Source: Chaetomium olivaceum
Taxonomy: Eukaryota; Ascomycota; Sordariomycetes; Sordariales; Chaetomiaceae
NCBI GenBank assembly: GCA_039881045.1
Contig: JAYWVB010000021.1
Span: 124,001-188,000, forward strand
DNA length: 64,000 bases
Direction: 5' to 3'
A model generated the notes under the pieces. The model ran no database searches. It was not told the origin of the DNA and worked only from the letters and a program-made list of their open reading frames with translations. Below are positions 45,329 to 56,421 of this stretch, one piece after another; position 1 is the stretch's first letter, and the number at the start of each line of letters is the position of its first letter. A program made the translations under genes and the position numbers.

Positions 45329-48300
45329 ATGACTTCACCAAATGGAGATTACCACAAAACCCTCTTTGAGGCGCTCTTACGTAGCCGCCATCAATCCATG
45401 CTCGGCGACTTCAATGGAGCCTTAGCCACCCTGGATAATGCCTCGGAACGGGACGGAGTTTCAGACGACGACAAGCTGCAGCTGTTCCGTGAAGCTGCGC
45501 GCGTCTTCATGAAACGAGGATACCCAATCCTCGCAAAACAGTACCTCGACCAGGCAGTTGAAGTTGTATCCGAGTCGCAAAAAGCCGACCACGGCGCCAG
45601 CCAGCATCATGCAAAGCACCTCGCCCTCCGCGTTCACTGGGCCTTCGTCTCCACCGTTGGTTGTGGAAACACGCTCGACAGTGACACCAAGGTCCTGCTA
45701 GAGGAGGCATCGAACTATGTCGATGACCATTTGGAAGCCGGCGAGGCGTTGTGCGATGATGGCTGTCTGGAAACGCTCGATTTCCTTACCAAGATCACCA
45801 TGGTCGATCACCTCTTGCTTGGAAAGAAGTGCTCCAGTTTTGACAAAAGCACCGCTGCTGCCAGATTTGAGACTTTGATGCAGCATCTGGAACTAACACA
45901 GCGATACCACGACATCCATACCATCATGGCCTCCTTTCTGAACTGCAACACGCCCGACCGAGCCATCGCCAGACTTGAATCCATCCTCAGCTCTGATACA
46001 GTTCCCACGGCGTTTCGGGGCCTTTGGTTTGTCGAGCTCGCAAAGCAGCTGGCCAAGACATCTCGCATCGAAGACATGGCGGCAATACTGGACAAAGCTG
46101 ATCAAGCTTTCCAAGGTTGCGGGCATCGCTGGGGCCCTCTCGAAACCCGATTCCTACGGCTTCAGCACGGCTTGGTAACATCGCCGAATGTTCTCGCCGA
46201 CCTTGTTGATCTAGCACGTGAGCATCTTGACGCCAACTACCCATACGGCGTGCTGCAAACCATACTTGAGGCCCTAGCCCTGGCGTTCAAAAACGGCGAT
46301 TTTTCAACCTACGTTAACCTTCAAGAAGTCCTTCACAATGTCTGCACGTCGGCTGGGCTTGTCAAAGAGAAGATCCTCCGCGAAATTCAGCTCCTTGCTG
46401 CCCTTAACTCCGGCGAGAGTGACAGGGGCAAAGTGCTGGAACTTGGCCAGCGGCTGTACAAGGACTGTCTGCGGCATGAATATTGGACTCCTGCCTTTCT
46501 CGCGGGACGCGTCGTTTGTCTCGGCCACCTCCAAGTTGGCAACCTGGAGGAAGCTGAAAGATTCGCCCTCCAGATTTACAATCTGTCTTCCCGTGAGGGA
46601 TTGTCATGCCAGTCACAAGCAAAGTACCAACTTGCCATGGTTCGGAACGCCGCGGCCAGGACTAAAGCAGAGCCCTCCAGGTCGAAGAAACTCCAAGCTA
46701 TCATCGACTTCCTCCTGGCGACCATTCCCAGCAAAGATCACCTGCTGACAAACCCAGACGATATTGGGACAGCTGCCGACGAGCTGAATCTTATAGCTAG
46801 TATGCAGTTTGATATTGCAATAGGTGGCGCGTTCGATGCACAGCTTTGGCACGCGAAAGCAGACGAGTCGATCGCCCGAGCACGACTACTGGCCGAGAGT
46901 CTATCAGAGGACGAATCCTTTCGAATAAATTCCAACTGCGACGATTTCATTGTAACGAGGCTTCTCCACGAAGCCACGATCCGGCAAGGGGACGACAGCA
47001 AAGAGCTTCAGGCTATCGACATTTGTAGCCGACTCATCGCACAGCACCATTTTCGCGGTTCCAAATTCGCGGAGGCCATGGACCTTCAAAGGAGAGCCCT
47101 CTGTCAGTTCCAGAGGTACCGAAAGGAAAGTGACGTGTCGAAGAAGATTTCCCATCTCGCGTCAGCTGAGGAAGATTTCGTCAAGGCCGAGGCTATCTTC
47201 AGCTCTATTGGCTCTCGACAGCAGGCCATGGGTGCCCGCCACTGGCTCTGCAGGCTTTACTTGGTAGCGCGGGGGCTCAGTCGTGGCTCCAGTTTTGAGG
47301 ACGCGGTCCTCGATATGCTTAAAAGTCTGGAGTCGGCCTCTGACCTCCTGCGGCGAGAGCTCTCTGCTCTCGGTGGTCTCCAGGCCGTTCGCCAAAAACA
47401 ACGCTTCGTTGCCAATACGCAAGTATGCAATCTTTATGAGTGGGCAATCGGCGTCAATCTCGATAAACGTGATGTAGCCGCAGTTTGGTGCTGGAGCCAG
47501 AAGCGGAAGGCAAGAAGCCTCAGTGATATTCTCGGCATCGGCGTCATGGTACCGGCAGCAATCCGGGAGAAGATCTCGCGGGACACTACCACCAACAAAC
47601 TATATCAGAAGCTCGTGTCACTTCAGTCAGCACTCAGCACTGCTCCCGATGACGAGAAAGTATACATTAGAAAGCATATTGAAGAAGCCGAGGCCGAGAT
47701 TCGAAACCACGACGCATTTAGGGAATTCGTCCAGCTGAGGGATGGAACCGTTCGAGGCATTGCCGATCTCGAAGCTCTCGTCGTATCTCGGGAGACCAGC
47801 TCCTCCCCAGGAAAGCGAATCATCTTTGTCGACTGGATCCTCCATTACGACAATATCTTTGTCTTGACAGCAGACTGTTCACGGCCCGTGGAAACCTGCA
47901 AGATGGTCCTTCTCCCATTTGGCAGATCGCATATCGACGCATGGCTGCACCAACACTGGGCGACTACCGTGAAACGGAGGGACTGCCTCAAGAGTGATAA
48001 CCTGAAAGACCCGTCAAAACCTCTTCGACAGCTCGATCGTCTGATAGCACCCGCAGTTGAGGTCAGCCAGGAAGGTGACTTGTTGGTTTTCTCACCAACT
48101 GGGCCTCTCTCGTCGCTTCCTCTGCACGCCCTTAAAGTTGACAACGGTGGGGCCGGCTTCCGCAGTCAGCACCTCCTAGAACGCAACCCAGTCGTGTACG
48201 CTCCAAGCGTTTCTATTCTGCAGATTTGCCTGACTAGAAGCAGAGAAGTCACAGAAGCCAGCCCACGATCTTCGGTGTTCTTCAGCGTCCTGGATGATAT

Positions 48301-49117
48301 GGGCACTGAGCGAAGCCGGGTCTACGGGCAAATGAGCCAGCTGGCAGCAGGATCGGAGGGAAGCGGAATGGCCTATTGTGGCAACCAAGCGACCAAACAA
48401 TGCTTCGCGGAAGCCACACGAGGCGCCGGGCTGATTCATTACCATGGGCATTGTCGCTTCGCGGTGCAGGACCCTTTAAAACAATGTCTTGTGTTGGCAC
48501 CAGACGCCACAGTCAAAGACGACTCCGAAGATGAGATTCGTGGTGCGGCTGAAACAAGTCCCGCAAAGAAGAGCACAGAGTTTTCTACCAGTGAAACACC
48601 CCTGAAGCCCACGATATATCCTCATGGAGCCACCCAAATCCACGCCCAACAGGATGTCGCCCTCATATCAACAACTTCAATCTCTCCCCCAGGCAGCGGC
48701 CATGAAGTTATTGCCTCCCTACAAGCCGAAGACCAAATCACCGACAACTGCCTCCTAGTGCCCGATGTCTTCAACCTAAACCTAACAGCACCACTCGTGG
48801 TCCTGGTAGGCTGTGAATCAGCCTCGCAAACGGTTTCAACAGGCGACGAATATCTCGGCTTGATTAGTGCTCTACTCTGCGCCGGGGCTGCATCCGTTAT
48901 CGGTGCTTCGTGGCCAATTCCAACCGGGGCGGGGAGAGAGTTCTCAGAGACATTTTACAAGGAGATGAAGAATTCGGTTGCGGGTACAGACGGACTCGTC
49001 GATGTGGCAGCGGCCCTTCAGGAGGCGGCGTTGACTGTTATGGACGAACCGACAACTTCGGCGCCGTATTACTGGGCTGGGTTTTGCCTGTATGGTTCTT
49101 GGGTCCTTCGCCGGTGA
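45329..49117 (+). CDS. Helical-repeat (TPR-like) CHAT-domain cysteine protease, 1262 aa
   Basis: One uninterrupted exon. Residues 1 to about 850 form a long array of helical repeats of TPR type (for example DFNGALATLDNASERDG, YPILAKQYLDQAVEVVSE, AEEDFVKAEAIFSSIGS). The C-terminal third is a CHAT domain: FSPTGPLSSLPLHAL, then the catalytic His1039 in LIHYHGHCRF, and Cys1162 in VLVGCESASQTVSTGDEYLG, followed by LLCAGAASVIGASWPIP and the usual end YYWAGFCLYGSW. Between His and Cys there is an acidic, low-complexity insertion of about 65 residues. CHAT proteases are caspase-related; in bacteria TPR-CHAT proteins cleave one partner, and in fungi CHAT genes often neighbour gasdermin genes. The neighbour here is the divergent orphan gene. 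Confidence 0.9.
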   Translation: MTSPNGDYHKTLFEALLRSRHQSMLGDFNGALATLDNASERDGVSDDDKLQLFREAARVFMKRGYPILAKQYLDQAVEVVSESQKADHGASQHHAKHLALRVHWAFVSTVGCGNTLDSDTKVLLEEASNYVDDHLEAGEALCDDGCLETLDFLTKITMVDHLLLGKKCSSFDKSTAAARFETLMQHLELTQRYHDIHTIMASFLNCNTPDRAIARLESILSSDTVPTAFRGLWFVELAKQLAKTSRIEDMAAILDKADQAFQGCGHRWGPLETRFLRLQHGLVTSPNVLADLVDLAREHLDANYPYGVLQTILEALALAFKNGDFSTYVNLQEVLHNVCTSAGLVKEKILREIQLLAALNSGESDRGKVLELGQRLYKDCLRHEYWTPAFLAGRVVCLGHLQVGNLEEAERFALQIYNLSSREGLSCQSQAKYQLAMVRNAAARTKAEPSRSKKLQAIIDFLLATIPSKDHLLTNPDDIGTAADELNLIASMQFDIAIGGAFDAQLWHAKADESIARARLLAESLSEDESFRINSNCDDFIVTRLLHEATIRQGDDSKELQAIDICSRLIAQHHFRGSKFAEAMDLQRRALCQFQRYRKESDVSKKISHLASAEEDFVKAEAIFSSIGSRQQAMGARHWLCRLYLVARGLSRGSSFEDAVLDMLKSLESASDLLRRELSALGGLQAVRQKQRFVANTQVCNLYEWAIGVNLDKRDVAAVWCWSQKRKARSLSDILGIGVMVPAAIREKISRDTTTNKLYQKLVSLQSALSTAPDDEKVYIRKHIEEAEAEIRNHDAFREFVQLRDGTVRGIADLEALVVSRETSSSPGKRIIFVDWILHYDNIFVLTADCSRPVETCKMVLLPFGRSHIDAWLHQHWATTVKRRDCLKSDNLKDPSKPLRQLDRLIAPAVEVSQEGDLLVFSPTGPLSSLPLHALKVDNGGAGFRSQHLLERNPVVYAPSVSILQICLTRSREVTEASPRSSVFFSVLDDMGTERSRVYGQMSQLAAGSEGSGMAYCGNQATKQCFAEATRGAGLIHYHGHCRFAVQDPLKQCLVLAPDATVKDDSEDEIRGAAETSPAKKSTEFSTSETPLKPTIYPHGATQIHAQQDVALISTTSISPPGSGHEVIASLQAEDQITDNCLLVPDVFNLNLTAPLVVLVGCESASQTVSTGDEYLGLISALLCAGAASVIGASWPIPTGAGREFSETFYKEMKNSVAGTDGLVDVAAALQEAALTVMDEPTTSAPYYWAGFCLYGSWVLRR

Positions 49118-50118
49118 GCCTGTTGTTTTTGGGAAGTTGGTATGCGTGAGACGACATCCGGCAACGTCTTTGGTTCGATCGACAAGGCATTATCATCCGG
49201 GAAAATACCTGGTTGGTGTCTCGAAACGTTTGAAAGGTTCGAATAACGTCTCAGATTTTGGACTTGTGTATGCAGTTAGGGGTAGGCGTGAAATGTTGGC
49301 TAGGTAAAGGCGGAACCATTCGCTTTCGAAAGACGGGGACCAATTTGGCCATTTTTATGTATGGGACCATTTCTGGGCTTTCTCGGCTAGAGTTGACGTA
49401 ATATGCATGCTGTAGAGCGTACCCTTCCGGAAATGGATCATAGGCTACCCGGTGGTGAGATAACCAAGCCTGAGCAAATCCTGAACCAGAGCGAGCAATG
49501 CCGCGTAAGTGAGGTACGAAATGGGAAAGTTGGTGTGCCCAGGTTCGTCCCACAATACACGTTGTTGTGGGAGGCGGGGGGGCAGAGTTGTGACGGAAGC
49601 CCATACCCTGGGCATAAGTGGTCTAAGCAGAGAATTAAGGAGTGATTCCGATTCAATGGAGTGTATATAGTGTTTGGAATAGCTGGAAATGGAACTAGAA
49701 AGTGGCCTTCAAAAGACATGTATCAAACACAAGAGCCGGAGGGGAAACAACATCCGCCACGGGCATCATCATCAAGACTACATGAACCAACGAATTAAAG
49801 GGAATCTGACTCCTTCTCAGGGCTAACTGCTAAGCTCCCCGAAGAAAATGAACACCAAAAGATAAATATCCGGCCATGCTCTCCCGGAGCGCATAATTCC
49901 CGCCCGCCCTTCTAGTGTATCCATTCCCTGCATTGCTAAAAGGAAAAGAGTAAAGAAAACGGAACCAGAAGAGGGAAAAAAGGAGCAATAAAGCCATGAG
50001 AAGCACTAACACCCCCAAACCACGCGCAAATCAGCCTAGATCCTTATCCCAGAAACAAACAACCTATCCGAAAGAATACCACCACGTACCTCGGGTGACC
50101 CGGAAGCCCCCCAACCAC
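49118..50118. other. Intergenic downstream of CHAT gene
   Basis: One kilobase between the CHAT stop and the stop of a small minus-strand gene. Nothing was recognised. Confidence 0.45.
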
Positions 50119-50544
50119 TCAAGGCGCGAACCTAGTCGGCACCCCCGTCTGCATCTGCACCGGGACCGGCGGCGGCGGCGGCGGGGGAAAAACAGCCACG
50201 GCGGTACCGTAAGGGATTGCAGTGGTGTGAGTGTGGGTATGGCTATGTGTATGGGTATGGGCCTGCTGCACCGGCATGCCAAAGTAGATGGGCGGCGGAG
50301 GCGGAGAGGGGCTCCGCCGATGTAGGTGATGCTTGTGGTCGGGATGACGACAGGGGAGACGAGTTGGGGACTATTAGTGGTATGGTGTTAGTTTACTTGT
50401 GGGTTTGTTGGGTTATCATGGGTAAGGTGGCTGGAGCCAGTGGTAGGGCGGAAGTTTATGCGCGTTGCGGCGTATTGCTTACCCGGAATAAGTCGTGAAG
50501 ACGTTAGCTGTAGCCATGGCCGGCGGGTAGACGAAGTATGTCAT
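50119..50544 (-). CDS. Small Pro/His/Thr-rich protein, unrecognised
   Basis: Exons 50483-50544 and 50119-50370, with GTAAGC donor and taatag acceptor in phase, encode about 105 aa. Exon 1 starts MTYFVYPPAMATANVFTTYS. The second exon continues PQLVSPVVIPTTSITYIGG, then with one missing G near 50315 bridged, SPSPPPPPIYFGM, an alternating His-Thr run, AIPYGTAVAVF, a poly-Pro tract and PVQMQTGVPTRFAP before TGA. Without the bridge the frame reads Arg-rich sequence with no sense. The repeated TTAIPYG and SPV-type strings resemble tails of secreted or wall proteins, but there is no signal peptide. Function unknown. Confidence 0.45.
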
Positions 50545-51186
50545 TCCAGGTTGTATCTTTGGGTGGCTTGTCAGTCAAGTCGAAGTTAATAGGTGCAATG
50601 GCAATGATTGCCAGCCGTGGTGGTAAAAGAACTGGTCGATCGGGTGGTAATTTGGGGCTGAGTCAGTTTGGCGTAAAGAATGGGTACCAGAGCAAGGTGT
50701 TATAGGCAGTTTGAATTTCTATATGTAACCTTGCCAACGTGGGCAAGAGGGCACGAGTGGCCTAATGAACAAGTAGACACTGGTTCCCATGACCTAGTTG
50801 TCTTCAGAGAGAACTTGGTCACCGAGTAGACCCCGAGGTCGAGGAGTAAGGCGAAGAAGGGATAAAACAAGATTGAAAGCATGTGGTTGTTTCTCAAAGG
50901 AGGTCACGGACCCTATACCATATATCATGGGGTTCGAGAAGCCTTCCGCGCAAAACCGCTTATCATCAAGAGGGCATCAATCGCAAACATGCTCGCAATT
51001 TCGAGTGAACTGCTTTTCCATTCGTGTTAACCATTAATGATTTCATAAGCGGATTGCGCCAGACAGTATATCAATACGCCATGCATCGCCCGTACTTCTC
51101 AGACATTGTCGACGACCAGGCACCGGGTTCAAGCCAGCCTTCCTTTCCCAACGACCTCGCCCAGGTCTGAAGCCGGCGCTCTACTT
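50545..51186. other. Intergenic
   Basis: Lies between two minus-strand genes. No exon or repeat supported. Confidence 0.45.
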
Positions 51187-51804
51187 TCATTTCGAGTGCT
51201 CCTTCACCATCTTGGCGGCAGCCGCAGCAAGGCCCTTTAGTGCATCACGGCGTTTGTACTTGGCATCTTCAATGACGCCTGGACAAAGTTAGCTCGGGAT
51301 CTCAAAACGGAGAGGCACGCAGCCGCCTAGCAGCGGGCTTACCGATGTCGGCATCGCTTGAGAACTTGGATGTCCAGCGGACAAAAGTGGTGTCCTGGAA
51401 CTCGCCAGAGGTGACAGCCCAGCAGCGGACGGTGCTCACGACACTCGAGTACGTCAGATTGGGCTCGGAGTTGATGACGCTGTAGGTGATGAAGTGGTCC
51501 AGGTTCTAAGACAGTAAGACTCGTCAATATCGTTGGTTAATTACACACATCACGGGGGAGCGAAGATGCTCACGCTGTGCTCATCCTGCTTCACTTCAAC
51601 GACGCTGCCATCCTTGAAGGTCCACCTAACCACGTCTGTCTCATCGCTGGTGCCCTTGACGTGCTCGGCCTTCTCAATGGCGGACCAGAAGGTATGGAAG
51701 TTGGGTAGCTTGATGAAGTGCCAGACGTGTGAAAGCGGAGCCCGGATGACGGCGCTCTCGATCACTTCGTTGGTGGTGGCGATACCCTTTCCACTGGAAG
51801 CCAT
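51187..51804 (-). CDS. SRPBCC (START/Bet v1-like) small protein
   Basis: Three exons, 51574-51804, 51343-51505 and 51187-51278, give 161 aa. The N-terminal strand-helix pattern (ATTNEVIESAVIRAPLSHVW, then FIKLPNFHTFWSAIEKAE) is that of polyketide cyclase / PYR-PYL-like SRPBCC proteins, whose deep cavity binds a hydrophobic ligand. Later strands are DVVRWTFKDGSVVEVKQDEH, NLDHFITYSVINSEP and FQDTTFVRWTSKFSSDADI, ending in an amphipathic Ala/Lys helix. No ligand or pathway can be named. No signal peptide, so probably cytosolic. Confidence 0.8.
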
Positions 51805-52532
51805 GATTTGTAAAGTACCTTAGGTACCTTGTCAAACAGATATGTTCTCTTGGCGTTTTCTCTTGGTGTTGTGGTAAGCTTTGATGGTCTTGATCGGAGT
51901 TGGCAAAGAAATGGGAAGCGGTTGTGATTGTTGTGAAAAGCAACTGAAAGCCAAGGGTATGAAGCAGAGGCCCAAGATTCCAAGATTGTTTCTGGTTGCT
52001 TCCGCAAACGAATCCATACGATACGTGCCTTCCGCCGCTACGTCATTTGGCAGTCATGACATACAAAGTCGGCGGGGTGCCTTCTTGCAAAGGATGGACA
52101 ATTGGCTGTCAGCCTGTCACACAGCATGATGCGGCCTGATTGGGCGCATTTCACCTGCCACCAGCTGCTGCAACGAACAAGCCAGAGATCAAGAAAGTAA
52201 GGGCGAGCCAGCCATAGGCTCTGCCCTGCCAAGTGGGTGACAAAAAAAGCCACACCGCAAAACATTTCCACCACCGCATACCACCACCAAAGAGGTCGTT
52301 TTGTGTCGGTTTTTGATAACAATATTACCAAAATAAAGCTATTCAGTTCTCAGCATCTTTTTGTATAGTTTTGGCGTATTTTGGAAGTAAATAGTGTTAA
52401 TTGAATTGTGGTGATCTGGTGATATATGGTGATACGGACGTTTTGCGGTGCGTGTTTTTTTGTCACCCACTTCAAGTTGGCTGGTAGAGAACTTCCACGG
52501 TTCGCAATTACGCTGGCAGCTGCTCCAGCTTC
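51805..52532. other. Shared upstream region of SRPBCC and APH-like genes
   Basis: About 730 bp between divergent starts; AT-rich in 52310-52460, with gtaccttaggtacc near 51818. No gene seen. Confidence 0.45.
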
Positions 52533-54153
52533 ATGATGGACGCAGACGTAGTCTCCATTTGGACAACCGAGAATGGTGCGCCTGAACGATTCAGCCTCAC
52601 ACATCTCTGTGAGGTTGTAGAAGCACATTTTGGCGTTCCGTGCAAATTGGTCAAGATGGCAGAGGGTGGCTATCACAAGGTTTGTGCCTATACGTACTTG
52701 GAAGGCATGTCTACTGCTAATGCGAAAATGATTTCAGGTTTACGATGTTATTCAGACACGCGACGGTGTGTACCCAGATAAGGGCATCCATGCTGTTGCT
52801 CGAGTCGCATCTCCTGCATTTCCGGGGGATAAGATGAAGTCAGAGGTAGGTGATTAACCATAAATATTTGCAGATATTTACATACTTAATAACACTCTAG
52901 ATTGCAACACTGCAATACATCGCTTCCCATTCATCAGTTCCTGTACCAGCAGTATTGGCCTGGAATGTGGATGCTTCGAACCCTGTTGGCGCTGAATATA
53001 TGATCATGCACAATGTACGCCTTTCCCTGTCTTTTGCAATGATTGAAACCTGACACTGACGAGCCGGGGCTGAGTATAGATACCTGGGGTAGCGGCCTCT
53101 GATGTCTGGCAGACGCTACCAGCAGAGATCAAGGAGAGAGTGGTCATCCAAGTGGCAGAGCATCTTGCTGCCCTCTTCTCGCTGCGGTTTGAGAAAGCCG
53201 GGTCTCTATACTGCATACCACTTCCGTCGAAATCTTTGTCTGCATCCATGTCATCAACTTCAAGTACCGACAAAATCTACGGAATTGGCCCTGTTGTCTC
53301 TGGCCCCTTTTTCCGCTCCTTAGACGGTATCGTCGACTATGCAACCACAGATCTACACACCTTATCATCCTTGTCAAATACTCGTCTTCACTCTCTGCGT
53401 GGCCCGTTCACCAGTGCTGGTGACTACTTGGCGCATTATCTCCGAGCGCTTCTGTTCAAGTGTACAGAGTTTCCGAATGAGACGATGGAACAGCTGGAGG
53501 ACGATGAGGAGGCGGAAGGCGATGGTGAAGACGCGAAGGTGGAGTCACATCATGAAAAGAAGCGTGAGATACTGCAAAGGGCAGAGCGCGTACTGCAGAA
53601 AGCCATCACCTTATGTGGTGTATATCCTGGCGATGCACCTGTGTATCCCGGGGCCTCGACACCCAAGCAGCCATTTACACTGAGAATGGATGACTTTCGA
53701 CTCGTCAACATTCTTGTAAGTATGCCAACGGCGATCTGTTATTATTCCGTTCTGCTCACATATATACAGATTGATAAAGATTGTGGGAAGGTGAATGGAT
53801 ACATCGACTTTGAAGGCACCACGACTGCGCCACTCTGGCTTGCGGCGACAGTACCTCAGTGGATCCCTGACCCAGACGGCGACACAGCGCCATGGTATGG
53901 AGGTAGTCCTGAGGACCAGCGCCAGGTTTGGGACGCTTTTCATGCAACCATGGATCAATTTGATGTAGAGTGGCGGAAAGCTTACGAATACGGGAAGCTC
54001 TTCAGGCAGTGGGTAGACTATTTAGAGCTTGGAGTGGAAGCCTGGGGCTCCGAGGACGTGGAGCAATGGGTCGACGCGAGGCTGGTGTGGGCGAGTGAAG
54101 AGGGGAACCGTGGCGTGCCAATGCCCGAGGATAATGACGAGGATGTGGGTTGA
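52533..54153 (+). CDS. APH/choline-kinase-like phosphotransferase family protein
   Basis: Five exons, 52533-52679, 52738-52845, 52901-53014, 53080-53715 and 53770-54153, all in phase 0, give 462 aa. The order follows the fungal aminoglycoside phosphotransferase-like family: a nucleotide-binding lobe with VKMAEGGYHKVYDV and HAVARVA, a PVPAVLAWNVDASNPVGAEY hinge, and the catalytic region FTLRMDDFRLVNIL joined to IDKDCGKVNGYIDFEGT. The Asp of the catalytic loop and the IDFEG metal site are present, but the position normally His in HxDxxxxN is Met, so activity may be altered. An acidic insertion (EDDEEAEGDGEDAK) lies before the catalytic part. Substrate unknown. Confidence 0.85.
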
Positions 54154-56421
54154 TGCAATTATCTGCTTCACCTAACACGGCCAGGATCCGGAGCTAAGAA
54201 TGATGAGAGGCTCTTGAATCCCAAGCAGGCAGGAGGATAGGAATGGAAGGTCTAGGCTGTAGAATTCGTCCGGTTCTTCCTCTAGGATACGGACTTCATC
54301 TCAGCTCGAACCTCATTCTAGTATAGCAGCAGATCCGCCTATATAAGGACCTTACAATACCAGCGGCCAAGAGGGGTATGATCGATAAATAGAAGGGGGT
54401 TTTCCGTTGAGCCTTTAGGCATCTGCCCTCTATACCACTCCGGCTCTCTAGTTACCCGGGGGCCCCCTATCAGAATATACAGCCATACTGCCCCCCTAAT
54501 ATACCGCCTGAGTCACCCGGCCCTAGAGCTATTGAGGCCCTACTGCCTCCGAGCCCTTGAGGGCTCAGAGACAGCCCTAGCCGTCATCCCCGACAACTGA
54601 TCAGAAGGCGAACGGACAAGCTACAGCCACTAGGACTCCTCAACCGCCTACATTTAGGAGGACTTGGAGAGACAGAGTGCTCTCCCGGGTCCAGTAGGAG
54701 AAGCGAGTACTTGCAAAGTACCTATCGAACAAACCCGCTTTCTATCTCAGGTTTTGGTGGCTTTGCTCAATCGCCACAGACGGGCTGCAGGTCGGTCCGA
54801 GCTGAACGCAAACGCTCAAAAAGGTTCAAGGTCCATGTCTGATGATGATCGACCCGCTGGTTTTAGACGGGTTGTTCATTTGGACGATGGGTCTTTTTCC
54901 CTCCTCTTGTATCCCCACATGAGCTGCACAACAGGCAGCGAGCCACCCCACTACACCCCGCTCTCTATGCAGTGTTTTCCATGGTTTTGCGTTTGTATGG
55001 CGGCCAATTTTGGACGATGGATTGATGGTCGATTCTAGACGGAGGTCCACCATGGCGGCATACGTGGCAGGCCAGCCGCCCAACCAAGCCTTCGATTTCG
55101 GACGATGGGTTTTGGACGGGCCACCGTTGCTACCTACATATGTACCTGACTTCCATCAATGGTCGAGCGTCGTGGGTATATGATTCTGTGCCTTGTAAAA
55201 AGAAACCGACCAAGTACTGAATACCGTTGACTAGTAGCTTAGTTACGGTAAAATACTAGTAAGGTACCTAGTCCATTATATTTGTCGGTTATTTGCGGAA
55301 CCGCGAAGCGCGGCAGCGAGAAAATTGACTGGACTTAGGGATTCCTGCATACCTATGCGTATTTGTCCTAGGTTCATCGAAGTGGGTGAATCAGGGACTT
55401 CATGAAATGCCAAGCTGCGTCAACAACCCTCCTCAAGAAGCGGGCGAGTCGTGAACTCCAATAGTCGAACAAGACCCTTGCTAGACCAGGACGGTTAACG
55501 GGAGCATCAAGTATCAAGCACCGAAGCAAGTTAGAATATGGTCGATCAAACGCAGGCTTCAGCCACCCCCGCTTTACAGCCAGCTGAGATTGATCGCTGT
55601 GATTCTCATTGATCATTAACAAGGCAATTCAGCGGGGATACGTCAGTCGAGACTGGCGATGACGACTTTGCCCGCTTCCGGACCATAACATCCGTACTCT
55701 CGTTGACTAAAAAGGTCAAGCGTTGTTAAACAGAGACTCATGGTCTGAAGAATAACTCACCGTTGGAAACTGAAGAATCTTGTTCGGCCAATAATAGAGG
55801 AAACGTTCGTAAGCTTTCTTTCCCACCCAAGTGGACAATACCAGGGGATTTCAAAGGGACGGAGGAAAGTGGCAAGAGGTGGACAGATATTTGTACCTTT
55901 AAATTGGTACTCGTAGGAATCAGATTGGAGCCGTTTAGGCGGCCAACTAAACTGTGACTTGTGTAGGTTCTCATACAGCAAGGTAAGGTAAACTCGCCGT
56001 CTGCATCCATGGAGGCGATCTAACAACGTACACAAAGCGTCAATGTTGATCATTTACCAGATCCATTACGACTTGCGGCATTTATATGTACAGTTCTCGA
56101 TATTCGCCTTACTTTGAGAGGGATTGGACAATAGGCCTCGTAACTTGTTTGAAACAGGCTGCGCTGAACATGCACACGATGTGGAGAAACTCTGCCATTC
56201 GCCGCACCCCTCCTACGGCACAAATCAAGCGGTTGTTTTTCCGTCTCGGGAACCCGTGTGACGGTGTATCTTATCCTGAACACTGTTGAGTGTCGAAGTA
56301 TAAGACGAGAGTCCAGCTTGGGCATGTTTGTTCACAAGGTATCCTGATTATCCATCCCGACTTGATACCACAGAAACCGGCACCATTCTTCATCTCTTAA
56401 ACTCAAGTTACCTTGCTCAAC
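54154..56421. other. Degenerate intergenic region
   Basis: 2.27 kb. The part at 54300-54660 looks like old element sequence (ctatataaggacc, CCC-rich strings, many stops). At 54880-55130 the string tttggacgatgg and variants (ttttagacggg, ttttggacggg) recur several times on the plus strand. No intact gene was recognised. Confidence 0.4.
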
